The position numbers and the translations under genes were made by a program. From Pedobacter arcticus A12 (lineage in GTDB: Bacteria; Bacteroidota; Bacteroidia; Sphingobacteriales; Sphingobacteriaceae), in NCBI RefSeq assembly GCF_000302595.1, contig NZ_JH947125.1:988775-1052774 (forward strand): 64,000 nucleotides of DNA, written 5' to 3'. The notes under the pieces were generated by a model. That model searched no databases and was not told where the DNA came from. It saw only the letters and a list, made by a program, of their open reading frames with translations. Below, one piece after another: positions 1-9,587 of this stretch (position 1 is the first letter of the stretch; each line of letters opens with the position of its first letter).

Positions 1-492
1 CTAAAAAAAACCATGTAGGATAAATAAAAGATTTTAACGCTATTTCTGCAAGCTATTGAATTCTTTAGTATTAATTTTGGTTTCACACCGATATCATCTG
101 GCGCTATCGACGTAAAATATGTAAATTTATTGACCGAATTCTATTTTCCAACCAGAATCTAAAATAATGCAAGCATCAAGGAAATCTAAAACCTTAAATT
201 AGTGAAGCTCGCGGCCTTTAACCAGTAAGGTTTTACACTGTGATAAAAGCATTAAAAGTTAGTTTTCCTTTCTGGCCAATAAAAAAATAAATCTAATGAT
301 GTAAGATGTTTTGCATCAACGCTCCTTTTGTTTAACATAAGACTAAGCACTTTGTGTTTGTTTTTTTTGTAAAAACCGAAAAAATCACAGTACTGTGGCA
401 TTGGTTTTGTCTTCGGGAAATTAATTCCAGATACAAAATAATGCTAACCATATTGTTTAAAACAAATACCGTTTATATAAGTAGAAACGAAT
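1..492. other. intergenic, no gene seen
   Basis: No reading frame of credible length or composition is present on either strand. The stretch is AT-rich and ends at the start of the FAD-binding protein gene. I see no convincing TAnnTTTG promoter element close to position 493 and no clear hairpin. Confidence 0.6.
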
Positions 493-2211
493 ATGCCTGA
501 GACAAAAAAACTTCGTATTGCGATTATTGGTGGCGGACCAAGTGCATTGTTTATATACAAGCGATTGGTAGAAAGCGAAAAGAAAAATTTTGATATTCAT
601 GTTTTCGAAAGAAAGAATAGGCTAGGAGCCGGAATGCCCTACAGCGAAGATGGGGCTTGTGCCGAACACATAACCAACGTGTCGGATAATGAGATCCCCA
701 CGATTGTTAATACGATAGAAGATTGGGTAAAAAGTGAACCTGCCATTGCTTTAAATTTTAAGGTTACTCCAGCTAATTTTAACGAGTTTAAAGTGCTTCC
801 AAGGTTGCTGTTTGGCGATTACCTGAGCGCACAGTTTCAGTTGTTGTTGGAGAGAGCAAAACAACAGCTGATTGATACCACGCTACATTTATCTGTTAAA
901 GTGAAGGATTTAATCCATGAAAAAGAGCGTAATAAAGTTTGGGTTATTACCGAGAACAGAAAGTTGGAGTTTGACCTAGTGGTGATTTCTATCGGGCATT
1001 CTTGGCCAATAAAACTGGAAGGGAAAGTTCCTGGAATCTACGATTCGCCTTACCCACCGTGTAAACTCAATCTGAAACTTAATCATGTTGTGGCTATTAA
1101 AGGTTCGTCGTTAACTGCGATTGATGCGATAAGAACTTTGTCCAGAAATAATGGATATTTTGAGAAAAAGGCGAACGGAAAATACACTTACAAACTCGAC
1201 GTAGGGAGTGAGCAGTTTAAATTAACCATGCATTCCAGAAGCGGACTTTTACCTGCCGTGAGGTTCCATTTGGAAGATTCGCATTTAAGAAACGATGCAT
1301 TGTTGACCAAACAGGAAATAGATGAGCACAGGAAAAAAAACGATGGTTTTGTATCATTGGATTTTATTTTCGAGCAAGATTTCAAAAATCTCTTTATAGA
1401 AAAACAACCTGAATTTTATCAGGCTATAAAAGACCTGTCCATGGAAGAATTTGTGGATTATGTAATGGATTTGAGAGAAAAAGTGGATGCTTTTACTTTG
1501 CTTAAAGCGGAGTTTGTAGAAGCAGAAAAATCGATAGAAAGCAAAGAATCTATTTATTGGAAAGAACTTTTGGGTGTTCTCAGTTTTGCGATGAACCAAC
1601 CTGCCAAGCATTTTTCGGCAGAAGATATGTTGCGTTTGAAAAAGACTTTGATGCCTTTAATTTCTTTGGTGATTGCCTATGTTCCGCAAAGTTCTTGCGA
1701 AGATTTAATGGCCTTACATGATGCTGGAGTTTTGAATATTGTTTCCGTGGGCGATGATAGTGAAGTTATTCCGCAAGAGGATGGAGGTGTAATTTACCAA
1801 TACAAAGATGAGAACGGTAAAACACTAGATGTTAAATATGAAACATTTATTGATTGTGTTGGTCAGGTTGCACTTTCTTATGAAGATTTTCCGTTTAAAA
1901 GCTTTTCAGAAAATAAAACAGTTAGTCAGGCAACGATAGAATTCCAATCACCTGCTGAGGGTTTAAAGTATTTTGATAAAAATCCTGATAAAGTAATCCG
2001 TATCAATAATGATTATTATTTAAAGGTTTCTGGAATCAAAATCAATGATAACTTTCAAATTATAGACGAAGAAGGAAAGAGCAATAATGAAGTTTACATG
2101 ATGGCCGTTCCATATATCAGTGGTTATAATCCGGATTATTCGGGACTTGATTTTTGCGAATCAGCTAGTCAGAAAATTGTTGACTGTATTTTGAAGAGGA
2201 TAGCGCAATAG
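493..2211 (+). CDS. FAD/NAD(P)-binding protein
   Basis: The N-terminus carries a dinucleotide-binding Rossmann motif (IAIIGGGPSALFIYKRL, about residues 8-24), followed by an ERKNRLGAGMPYS segment that fits the ribose-binding acidic end of beta-2 and the G-rich loop after it. A second region near residue 165 (VVISIGHSWP) matches the ATG-like motif of FAD-dependent enzymes. The 572-residue length fits the 'FAD-NAD(P)-binding' family (PF13454 type), whose members are related to lysine/ornithine N-monooxygenases but mostly have unknown substrates. There is no signal peptide, so it is probably cytoplasmic. It stands alone, 114 bp before the next gene. The substrate cannot be inferred from the sequence. 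Confidence 0.8.
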   Translation: MPETKKLRIAIIGGGPSALFIYKRLVESEKKNFDIHVFERKNRLGAGMPYSEDGACAEHITNVSDNEIPTIVNTIEDWVKSEPAIALNFKVTPANFNEFKVLPRLLFGDYLSAQFQLLLERAKQQLIDTTLHLSVKVKDLIHEKERNKVWVITENRKLEFDLVVISIGHSWPIKLEGKVPGIYDSPYPPCKLNLKLNHVVAIKGSSLTAIDAIRTLSRNNGYFEKKANGKYTYKLDVGSEQFKLTMHSRSGLLPAVRFHLEDSHLRNDALLTKQEIDEHRKKNDGFVSLDFIFEQDFKNLFIEKQPEFYQAIKDLSMEEFVDYVMDLREKVDAFTLLKAEFVEAEKSIESKESIYWKELLGVLSFAMNQPAKHFSAEDMLRLKKTLMPLISLVIAYVPQSSCEDLMALHDAGVLNIVSVGDDSEVIPQEDGGVIYQYKDENGKTLDVKYETFIDCVGQVALSYEDFPFKSFSENKTVSQATIEFQSPAEGLKYFDKNPDKVIRINNDYYLKVSGIKINDNFQIIDEEGKSNNEVYMMAVPYISGYNPDYSGLDFCESASQKIVDCILKRIAQ

Positions 2212-2325
2212 CCGTTTAAAGAGGAGAACATGCGAGATAATATTAAAGGCAACGAATCAAACTACAGCTCGGAGTAAATTGGAGTTTAGAGATTTTTGTT
2301 TAATTTCCTTTTTTAATTTGTTAAG

Positions 2326-3843
2326 ATGACCAAGTATTTAAGTAGGATTTTTCTGTTTTTAACAGCAGCAGTATTTACATTGTCGTTCATAAACGCTGAT
2401 TGGCAATCCAAGTTGCTAAAACTAAATAAGGATGGTACTTTAATTTATTTTCCGGATGAAAATGGAAATATAATCCCAGATTTTAGTAGCGTTGGCTATC
2501 AACAGGGAGACCAACCCTTACCAAATGTTAAAGTTGTTAAAACAGTTGAAGCTTTACCTAACGCCGATAGTGGAGAACTTATACAGCAAGCGATAAATGA
2601 GGTGTCTGGTTTAAAGGCAGATGAAAACGGACATAGAGGAGCCATCCTGTTAAAAAAGGGAACTTATAAAATTGCAGGTGTTATTAAAATCAAAAAAAGC
2701 GGTGTTGTTTTGCGTGGAGAAACAGGAACGCTTTTAATTGCGACAGGGACTACAAAAAGAAATTTAATAGAGATTTCTGGTGAAGGGAATGCCAAAGAAG
2801 TGAAAGGGAGTAGAGTTAAAATGGAGGAGAGCTACGTACCTGTTGGTGCTAAATCTTTTAAAGTGGAATCGGTAAAAGGATACCAGATTGGCGATGAAAT
2901 TATTGTTTATAGACCCGCAAGCCAGCAATGGATTGAAGATCTAAAAATGGATAAAATTGTTGAAGGTGTGGATACAAAGCAATGGGACCCTAAATATTAT
3001 ACTTTCCCCTTTGAGCGAAGAATCACAAAAATTAATGGAAATACAATTTCTATAGATAACCCTATTGTAATGGCTATGGAAACCAAGTATGGCGGTGGCG
3101 AAGTTTACAAATACAAATTTGAAGGTAGGATAAGTGAGGTTGGCATCGAAAACTTAAAGATAGAATCTGAATATGTAAGCCCTACAGACGAACAGCATGG
3201 ATGGATAGCCGTACGATTTGATAAAGCGGAAAACTGTTGGGTCAAAAACATTGAAACAAAATACTTTGGCTATGCGGCTGTAAGTCTTGAAGACGGAACG
3301 AAAAAAATAACAGTTTTAGATTCTAAATGTTTAGATGCAAAGTCTCAAATTACAGGCGGAAGACGGTACTCGTTCAATAATAATGGACAGCAGAATTTAT
3401 TCATGAATTTAGAAGCAACGGAAGGAAGACATGATTATGTGACCGGAGCAAAAACCTTGGGACCGAATGTGTTCTATAACTGCAAAGCTTCAAATGCGCA
3501 TTCAGATATTGGTCCGCACCACCGTTGGAGTATGGGTACACTTTATGATAACATCACAACCGACGGAGAAATTAATGTGAGAGACAGGGGCAATTTTGGT
3601 ACTGGACATGGATGGGCAGGAGTGAACCAGGTTTTATGGAATTGCAAAGCCAGATCCATTATTCTTCAGAATCCTTACGTAAGCGGTAAAAACTATGCTA
3701 TCGGTGGTAATGCAAGAAAAAAAATTGACACCAGATTTGGTAACCGACCAGATGGCGTATGGGAAGGTTTAAGTAAAGAAGAGCTTAATCCACCGTCTTT
3801 ATATTTGGCACAGCTTAGAGCCAAAAATTTAGGAAGAAAATAG
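2326..3843 (+). CDS. secreted parallel beta-helix (pectate-lyase-fold) protein
   Basis: Residues 1-24 form a signal peptide (basic start, then a FLFLTAAVFTLSF core). The rest shows the short repeated turns of a right-handed parallel beta-helix: a block near residues 100-140 with GAILLKKGTYKIAG and GVVLRGETGT, and later rungs rich in Asn, Gly and His (for example GPHHRWSMGTLYDN and RDRGNFGTGHGWAG). This fold is shared by pectate lyases and other polysaccharide-active enzymes. No catalytic set I can name is evident, and there is no C-terminal sorting domain. It is probably periplasmic or exported and may act on polysaccharide, but that is inference from the fold. Confidence 0.7.
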   Translation: MTKYLSRIFLFLTAAVFTLSFINADWQSKLLKLNKDGTLIYFPDENGNIIPDFSSVGYQQGDQPLPNVKVVKTVEALPNADSGELIQQAINEVSGLKADENGHRGAILLKKGTYKIAGVIKIKKSGVVLRGETGTLLIATGTTKRNLIEISGEGNAKEVKGSRVKMEESYVPVGAKSFKVESVKGYQIGDEIIVYRPASQQWIEDLKMDKIVEGVDTKQWDPKYYTFPFERRITKINGNTISIDNPIVMAMETKYGGGEVYKYKFEGRISEVGIENLKIESEYVSPTDEQHGWIAVRFDKAENCWVKNIETKYFGYAAVSLEDGTKKITVLDSKCLDAKSQITGGRRYSFNNNGQQNLFMNLEATEGRHDYVTGAKTLGPNVFYNCKASNAHSDIGPHHRWSMGTLYDNITTDGEINVRDRGNFGTGHGWAGVNQVLWNCKARSIILQNPYVSGKNYAIGGNARKKIDTRFGNRPDGVWEGLSKEELNPPSLYLAQLRAKNLGRK

Positions 3844-4207
3844 TGGTGGATTTAATTTGAAGGTGGAAACAGTGATACGAAAAGCTGCTTAAAGTTTTTT
3901 ATCAAGCCGTTTTTAACATTTTTAAGCCGAAAGGTAGTTCTAATGCCAGTGGTGGGCAAAAAAAGAAGACTGTGGAAATTTGTTTTTGTTGATGTGCTAG
4001 TATTAGCTATAAACTAACATTAACTTTGCTAGCGTTTGAGGAACTACAATGATATTTGCCTAAAGTTATGGGTAGGTGTTTTTACTTTCTTTGATCTAAA
4101 ATATGTACAGTATTATTGCGATAAAAAACTAATAGTTCGCTATCAGTATAAAATTGTTTATTTTATCACTTATATTGTGTGCTTAAAAATACACACACGA
4201 GATTTTA
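3844..4207. other. intergenic region upstream of the signalling cluster
   Basis: Only a 60-codon frame with a TTG start (4036-4218) is open here. It is AT-rich, has no recognisable composition and runs 11 bp into the next gene, so I do not call it. No strong hairpin is visible. A TATATTG-like box at 4171-4177 may belong to a promoter for the gene at 4208, but the -33 spacing is poor. Confidence 0.5.
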
Positions 4208-5026
4208 ATGGATTCTAGTTTAAATAAAGACAAACCTGTAGTAAGGCTAAGGGCTTTTAGGGCAATAGACGACCCTGAAACCTGTAATCTTTTTATTGAG
4301 GGCCATACACAGGTACTAACAAATATTGGGGTAACAAAAGTTACATCTTCAAGAAACGAATGGATGTATAACCCAGCTGCTTTTGTGCTTATTGTCGAAT
4401 CTTTAGACAGAAAAAAAGTATATGGTGGGGTAAGGATTCATGTTGCGGGTGGTAGTCAACCTCTTCCGATTGAAGAGGCAACAGGTTCTTTAGATCCGGC
4501 TATTTATGGTCTTGTATACAATTATGCGCAGCAGGGAACAGGTGAGTTTTGTGGTCTTTGGAATTCCAGAGAAATTGCTGGGTATGGTGTGGGCAGTATT
4601 TTCTTATCAAGAGCATGCGTTGCTATTTCTACCCAAATAGGTTTAAAGTCGATTTTCGCTCTTTGTGCTCCATATACAGTAAAAATGGGTTTAAACTCTG
4701 GATATGAAATAGAAACCAGCATAGGGAATAATGGGACGTTTTATTACCCGAAATTGGATTTAATTGCTACTACGATGCTCCTAAAAGACCCTAATACGTT
4801 GGTGAAAGCGGTTGATGAGGAGCGAGATGCTATATTTAGACTAAGAGAATATTTAAATATTGTTCGCGTTGAGGAGTTAAGAAGGAAACAAATTGAAATT
4901 CATTACGAAATTGAAATTGAAGGGCTTGAAAATTGGGATATGGAAGCTACTATTGCTAATACTTATCTTAGTGAAAAAAACGTTCGCAATTCAAGTATAG
5001 AAGAGAATGATTTAAATATACTCTAA
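4208..5026 (+). CDS. GNAT-fold acyltransferase-like protein (autoinducer-synthase/FeeM-like architecture)
   Basis: The 272-residue protein has no signal peptide. Its middle resembles an N-acyltransferase fold: a beta segment with VYGGVRIHVAGG (about residues 78-89), then EFCGLWNSREIAGYGVGS leading into a helix (about 115-140), and a later beta/alpha unit with KSIFALCAPYTVKMGLNSGYE (about 150-170). That order resembles the N-acyl-amino-acid or LuxI-type branch of GNAT proteins, but identity is too low for me to name a substrate. A Glu/Arg-rich helical tail follows. The methyltransferase gene starts 11 bp downstream and a sensor kinase 2 bp after that, so it is very likely in one operon with signalling genes. 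Function is inferred from fold and context. Confidence 0.6.
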   Translation: MDSSLNKDKPVVRLRAFRAIDDPETCNLFIEGHTQVLTNIGVTKVTSSRNEWMYNPAAFVLIVESLDRKKVYGGVRIHVAGGSQPLPIEEATGSLDPAIYGLVYNYAQQGTGEFCGLWNSREIAGYGVGSIFLSRACVAISTQIGLKSIFALCAPYTVKMGLNSGYEIETSIGNNGTFYYPKLDLIATTMLLKDPNTLVKAVDEERDAIFRLREYLNIVRVEELRRKQIEIHYEIEIEGLENWDMEATIANTYLSEKNVRNSSIEENDLNIL

Positions 5027-5037
5027 TCAAAAAAAAT

Positions 5038-5796
5038 ATGTCCGAAAAACATTACAATATCAACTATTTAGAAAATACTGGATTATTTTTGAAAAATCTT
5101 AAACAACATTCATATCATCCATTTGAAAAAAAAAGAGGGCCTATTCTGGATTTGGGATGCGGAACAGGGTTAGATGTGATTAAGATGTCTGAACTTTTTC
5201 ATTCATCTAAGATTATTGGGATAGACCATGACCCAGTCATGCTTGAGAAAGGTATAGCTGAGAGCAAAGGCAATCAGAATATTGAATTTATTCAATCAGA
5301 ATCTGATAATATACCATACAATGATGGTTTTTTTGCAGGAATTAGGGCAGAAAGACTAATGCAGCACCTCAAAAATCCTGAAAAAACGATTAGAGAAGTT
5401 TATAGGGCGCTTATGCCAGAACATCCTTTTGCTATTATTGAAACAGATTGGGCAGGGCTAGTGATTTATAATGAAAATAACGGCATCTCTAATAAAATAA
5501 ATAAATTTCTTACTGAAGAAAAAATAAATAATGGATATGCATCTAGAAAGTTAAGATTCTATCTTAAAGGAGCGGACTTTAAAGATATTAATATTGAAGT
5601 TTTTCCTTTTGTATTGAAAAGTTTAAAAGAAGCGAATGAATATTTATGGTTAGAAATCATCATAAATGAGGCTTCAGAAAAAGGATATCTAACGAAATTG
5701 GAAAAAGACTTATTTATTGAATCTTTAAGAGATGCAGATTCTGAAAATTATTTCGCATGTAGCATTAATATGGTCATAGTTACTAGTGTAAAATAG
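5038..5796 (+). CDS. class I SAM-dependent methyltransferase
   Basis: Motif I of Rossmann-fold methyltransferases is clear (ILDLGCGTGLDV, about residues 37-48), followed by motif II with the acidic residue binding the SAM ribose (IIGIDHDPVML, about 59-69) and the usual QSESDNIPY motif III region. The 252-residue length and the HLKNPEKTIREVYRAL segment match the methyltransferase type 11/25 group. The substrate is unknown. The gene lies 11 bp after the GNAT-like gene and its stop is 2 bp before the start of the sensor kinase, so the three are almost certainly co-transcribed. It could modify the product of the GNAT-like enzyme, or a kinase ligand; this is inference. Confidence 0.85.
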   Translation: MSEKHYNINYLENTGLFLKNLKQHSYHPFEKKRGPILDLGCGTGLDVIKMSELFHSSKIIGIDHDPVMLEKGIAESKGNQNIEFIQSESDNIPYNDGFFAGIRAERLMQHLKNPEKTIREVYRALMPEHPFAIIETDWAGLVIYNENNGISNKINKFLTEEKINNGYASRKLRFYLKGADFKDINIEVFPFVLKSLKEANEYLWLEIIINEASEKGYLTKLEKDLFIESLRDADSENYFACSINMVIVTSVK

Positions 5797-5798
5797 AG

Positions 5799-7937
5799 AT
5801 GATATTTAAACGGATATTGGTCTTATTGTTTTTCATAACCTTTTTTGTTTCAGCAAAATCCGAAATAATTATTTATCCACAAACAACAAGAGTTTTAATC
5901 GGAAAAAACTTAAAGATATCAAATTCTAAAGAAGAAGATCCTCTTAGAGTAATTTTTAATAAAGAAACATCGAGTCAGGATGTTCCCAATTTGGGTCTTG
6001 TTAGAGAAAATGTATGGATTAAGTTCACTGTTTTTAATAAGAGTGATGAGTCTAAACTTTTATTGGAGCTTGCTTATCCTTTATTGGATGTTGTAACCTT
6101 ATATGAAATAACCGAAAAATTTATCATTAGAAATTCTTTAAGTGAGAGAAATAATTTTGGAGAAAGAAAATATAACTACCCCACTTACATCTTTGATTTA
6201 AATATTCCTAAAGGAACAGAAAAGACATATTACCTCCAAATTAAAAGCTCTGAGCAAATTATTATTCCAATATATATAAATAAGCCCGATAGCTTATGGT
6301 CTCATTTAAGTTCAGAAAGTGCGCTAAATGGAATTTACTTAGGGATTGTGCTTATCATGTTCCTATATAATCTATTCGTTTATTTTTCTGTAAAGGATAG
6401 GAGCTATCTCTACTATGTTATTTATCTCATCTTTGTTGGTTTAACACAACTATCTATCAAAGGTTATACTTTTCAATACTTATGGCCTAATCAGCCAGCA
6501 TTTACCTCTATAAGCTCTATCGTTTTTGCATCTTTAAGTGGCATAGGTGCTATTCTTGTAACTAAGAGCTTTCTTCAAACAAAAATTAATACACCTAAAT
6601 TTGATGTTTTTTTAAAGTTACAGATTTTGGTTTTTGTTATTTCTCTTATTAGCTGTCTAATTGACACTCGTACAGGATTTCAAATCATGCAGGTAGGTAC
6701 CAGTATTACAACTCTTTCAATCCTTGTGATTTCTTGCATGTTGATGATTCAAGGATATACACCTGCAATTTTCTTTTTCTCCGCATGGTCAATATTAGTT
6801 GCTGGAGCTGTAGTTTTTTTGTTGAAAGACTATAATTTAGTGCAGTATAACATTTTTACAAGTTATTCGATGCAGGCCGCATCTGCGATAGAGATGGCTT
6901 TACTATCGTTCGGTTTAGCAGATAGAATCAACATCCTTAAAAAAGAAAAAGAAGCCTCTCAGGCAGAAGCGCTTGCATCAGCACAAGAAAACGAACGCAT
7001 CATCAAAGAGCAAAACGTTATCCTCGAGCAAAAAGTAACAGAGCGGACACACGAGTTAATTGAAACAAATGAAGAATTGAGCGACACGCTGGAGAATCTT
7101 AAACAAACCCAAACCCAACTAGTGGCCGCGGAAAAAATGGCGTCTTTGGGGCAGTTAACAGCAGGGATTGCACATGAGATTAATAACCCTATCAATTTTG
7201 TAACCTCTAATGTTTCTCCACTCACCAGAGACGTTAATTTATTGCTAGAAGCTATAGACAATATTGAAAGCATTGGTTTGTCCGAGAAGTCTAAATCTGA
7301 TAAGCAACAGGAGATTGAAGATTACAAAGAAGATTTGGATTTTGATTATTTGAAGATAGAGATCAATCACCTGCTTAAAGGTATACATGACGGAGCCTCC
7401 AGAACGGCAGAAATTGTTAAAGGTCTAAGAGTTTTTTCTCGCTTAGATGAAGATGATTTAAAAAAGGCGGATATCAATGAGGGCTTAGATTCTACTTTAA
7501 TTATCATGAATAACGCATTGAGTAGCGGTAAAATCAAGGTTATTAAAGAATATGGCAACATTCCTACTGCCGAGTGTTATCCGGGAAAACTTAATCAGGT
7601 ATTTCTAAATATAATTTCCAACGCTATCCATGCCGTTACTAAAGTGCATGGTGAAAGTGGGGAAGGTGAGCTTAAAATCTCTACAGAAAGTAGAGAAGAA
7701 AATATCTACGTTACCATTAAAGACAATGGTTCGGGAATGGATGACGTAACTAAAGGTAAAATATTTGATCCGTTTTTTACTACTAAAGATGTTGGAGAAG
7801 GTACAGGATTGGGGATGTCTATTGCCTATAACACCATTAAAAACCATCATGGTGAAATTTTGATCAACAGCGAAATTGGGAAAGGCACCGAAATGATCAT
7901 TCAAATTCCAATAATCTATAAAATAATTTTAGTATAA
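5799..7937 (+). CDS. 7TMR-DISM sensor histidine kinase
   Basis: The order is a signal peptide (1-20), an extracellular beta-sandwich of 7TMR-DISMED2 type (about 25-160), seven membrane helices (about 175-375), a coiled coil (about 385-445), then a kinase core. The phosphoacceptor is H459 in GIAHEINNPINFV. The ATPase domain shows the N box (FLNIISNAIHAV), G1 (DNGSGMD), F box (PFFTTK) and G2 (GEGTGLGMSIAYN). No receiver domain is attached, so a separate receiver is needed; candidates follow directly at 7989, 9183 and 9576. DISMED2 domains are thought to bind carbohydrate-like ligands. The start is 2 bp after the methyltransferase stop, implying translational coupling. Confidence 0.92.
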   Translation: MIFKRILVLLFFITFFVSAKSEIIIYPQTTRVLIGKNLKISNSKEEDPLRVIFNKETSSQDVPNLGLVRENVWIKFTVFNKSDESKLLLELAYPLLDVVTLYEITEKFIIRNSLSERNNFGERKYNYPTYIFDLNIPKGTEKTYYLQIKSSEQIIIPIYINKPDSLWSHLSSESALNGIYLGIVLIMFLYNLFVYFSVKDRSYLYYVIYLIFVGLTQLSIKGYTFQYLWPNQPAFTSISSIVFASLSGIGAILVTKSFLQTKINTPKFDVFLKLQILVFVISLISCLIDTRTGFQIMQVGTSITTLSILVISCMLMIQGYTPAIFFFSAWSILVAGAVVFLLKDYNLVQYNIFTSYSMQAASAIEMALLSFGLADRINILKKEKEASQAEALASAQENERIIKEQNVILEQKVTERTHELIETNEELSDTLENLKQTQTQLVAAEKMASLGQLTAGIAHEINNPINFVTSNVSPLTRDVNLLLEAIDNIESIGLSEKSKSDKQQEIEDYKEDLDFDYLKIEINHLLKGIHDGASRTAEIVKGLRVFSRLDEDDLKKADINEGLDSTLIIMNNALSSGKIKVIKEYGNIPTAECYPGKLNQVFLNIISNAIHAVTKVHGESGEGELKISTESREENIYVTIKDNGSGMDDVTKGKIFDPFFTTKDVGEGTGLGMSIAYNTIKNHHGEILINSEIGKGTEMIIQIPIIYKIILV

Positions 7938-7988
7938 AATAAATTGTTGCACATTTATTGTAACATTTTTTAAAATAGCCCATTCGGC

Positions 7989-9074
7989 ATGTCAGAAAAG
8001 ATCAAGATATTATATTTAGATGATGAACTCAATAACTTAATTGGGTTTAAAGCCTCTTTAAGGTTGGATTATATCATTTATACCGCACAAAATTCTACCG
8101 AAGCCTTAGCCTACCTTGATAAAAACCCCGATATAAGGGTTATCTTTTGCGATCAACGGATGCCCGAAAAAACTGGAGTAGAATTTTTTGAAGAAGTGAG
8201 AAGTATTCACCCGCATCCGATAAGAATTCTTTTAACAGCTTACGCCGATATAGAATCTGTTATAGATGCCATCAACAGAGGTAACGTTTTTAGGTATGTA
8301 AAAAAACCTTGGTTAGACACAGATATTATTTCTGCCATAGAAGAGTCCAATAAGTTCTATTTGGCAAATTCTATGTTGAGCATGAAAAACGAAGAACTAC
8401 GAAAGGCTTATTTAGAGCTGGATAAATTTGCCTACAGCGTGAGCCATGATATTAGAGGACCCCTTGTAGGAATTTCGGGAGGAGTTGACCTTGCACTGCA
8501 AAGCAATAACATTGATGAAATAAAGGAGATTTTATTGTTGATGGAAAAGTCTGTGACCAAATTAGATACCTTTATTTTAAGTATGCATGATTATTACAGT
8601 TTGGAAAGGGGCGAATTAAAGATAACAGCAATTGATTTTAATGAAGTTGTAAAAGAAACCGAGGCCATATTTGCCATTTATGCCAAAACAGCGCAGATAG
8701 ATTTTAAAATTAATGTTAGGCAAAATGAACCGTTCTGGAGTGATGTAATATCTATTAATCTAATTATTAATAACCTGCTAACAAATGCTTTTAAATATCA
8801 AAGAAAGGGTGCAGATAACAAAAAAGTAACCTTAGATATTGAAGTGTTTAGAGGGTCTGTTACCATAGCTGTTGGTGATAACGGGACCGGAATAGAGGGA
8901 AAATACATAGATGAGATTTTTAACCTATTCTTTAGGGCCAGTATTCAGGAGTCGGGTTCTGGCTTAGGATTGTTTAACGTTAAGAGTTCGGTGTTAAAAT
9001 TGAATGGTACAATAGATGTAAATTCTGTTTTAGATGAAGGAACTACATTTACAGTTGTTATACCCCATAAATAA
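7989..9074 (+). CDS. hybrid protein: receiver domain plus histidine kinase
   Basis: An N-terminal receiver domain (about residues 5-120) has acidic residues in LYLDDE, the phosphoacceptor D55 within CDQRMPEKTG, and KKPW carrying the conserved Lys. It is followed by a kinase core with H153 in VSHDIRGPLVG and an ATPase domain with LIINNLLTNAFKY (N box), GDNGTGIEG (G1) and GSGLGLFNV (G2). The receiver-first order is that of a relay protein which receives phosphate and controls its own kinase, rather than a transcription factor: no DNA-binding domain is present. It lies 51 bp after the 7TM kinase. Its receiver is a close paralogue of the one at 9576-10040 (DQRMP, ILLT.YAD, KPW). Confidence 0.88.
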   Translation: MSEKIKILYLDDELNNLIGFKASLRLDYIIYTAQNSTEALAYLDKNPDIRVIFCDQRMPEKTGVEFFEEVRSIHPHPIRILLTAYADIESVIDAINRGNVFRYVKKPWLDTDIISAIEESNKFYLANSMLSMKNEELRKAYLELDKFAYSVSHDIRGPLVGISGGVDLALQSNNIDEIKEILLLMEKSVTKLDTFILSMHDYYSLERGELKITAIDFNEVVKETEAIFAIYAKTAQIDFKINVRQNEPFWSDVISINLIINNLLTNAFKYQRKGADNKKVTLDIEVFRGSVTIAVGDNGTGIEGKYIDEIFNLFFRASIQESGSGLGLFNVKSSVLKLNGTIDVNSVLDEGTTFTVVIPHK

Positions 9075-9090
9075 ACCATATGAAACCGAC

Positions 9091-9139
9091 ATGATTAAAA
9101 TAATCGTTAAGCACACAGGGCAATGATTATTTTAATCAT
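9091..9139. repeat. 15-bp perfect inverted repeat between kinase and receiver genes
   Basis: ATGATTAAAATAATC at 9091-9105 is the exact reverse complement of 9125-9139, with a 19-nt spacer. It sits in the 108-bp gap between the hybrid kinase and the receiver gene. There is no T-run after either arm, so it is not a classic intrinsic terminator. It may be a protein-binding site, a weak terminator or an mRNA-stabilising hairpin. Confidence 0.6.
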
Positions 9140-9182
9140 CAAAGGTTCCATCTGACAAATAAAAATCAATAAAAATAAACAG

Positions 9183-9587
9183 ATGAAATTGTCATTTATA
9201 ATTATAGACGATAGGGAGCTAGACTGTTATATAGCAGAAAAAATTATCCAGAAAACAGGATTAAGTACAGACAATAAGATATTTTATGATGCTTTTTCTG
9301 GTCTAAATTTTATTAAAAACACTCCTGTAACAGACAGTATTATAATTGTTCTTTTAGATATTATGATGCCCGTTATGAATGGCTTCCAATTTATGGAAGC
9401 GTTTGAGAAACTACCTGAAGAAATTAAAAATAATTATAGAATTGTAGCAATAACAACTTCTTTAAATAAAAATGATATCAGCGAAATTTCCAGCTACAAA
9501 TCGGTTATTGGTGTTCTAAAAAAGCCTTACCCCTCCGAAGCATTGGTTAAGGTTTTGCAAATAATAACCGGAGACTTAGGACAGTAA
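9183..9587 (+). CDS. single-domain response regulator receiver
   Basis: The 134 residues form only a receiver domain: the acidic pair in IIDDRELD near the start, phosphoacceptor D59 in LLDIMMPVMNG, the conserved Thr/Ser region (IVAITTSL) and the Lys in LKKPYPSE. There is no output domain, so it probably acts in a phosphorelay or by protein contact. It follows the hybrid kinase in the same direction. Its last 12 bp overlap the tail of the convergent receiver gene on the other strand. Confidence 0.9.
   Translation: MKLSFIIIDDRELDCYIAEKIIQKTGLSTDNKIFYDAFSGLNFIKNTPVTDSIIIVLLDIMMPVMNGFQFMEAFEKLPEEIKNNYRIVAITTSLNKNDISEISSYKSVIGVLKKPYPSEALVKVLQIITGDLGQ

Noticed and set aside
4036..4218. 60-codon frame starting with TTG
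   Set aside because: AT-rich low-complexity product, overlaps the next gene and has no motif or start signal.
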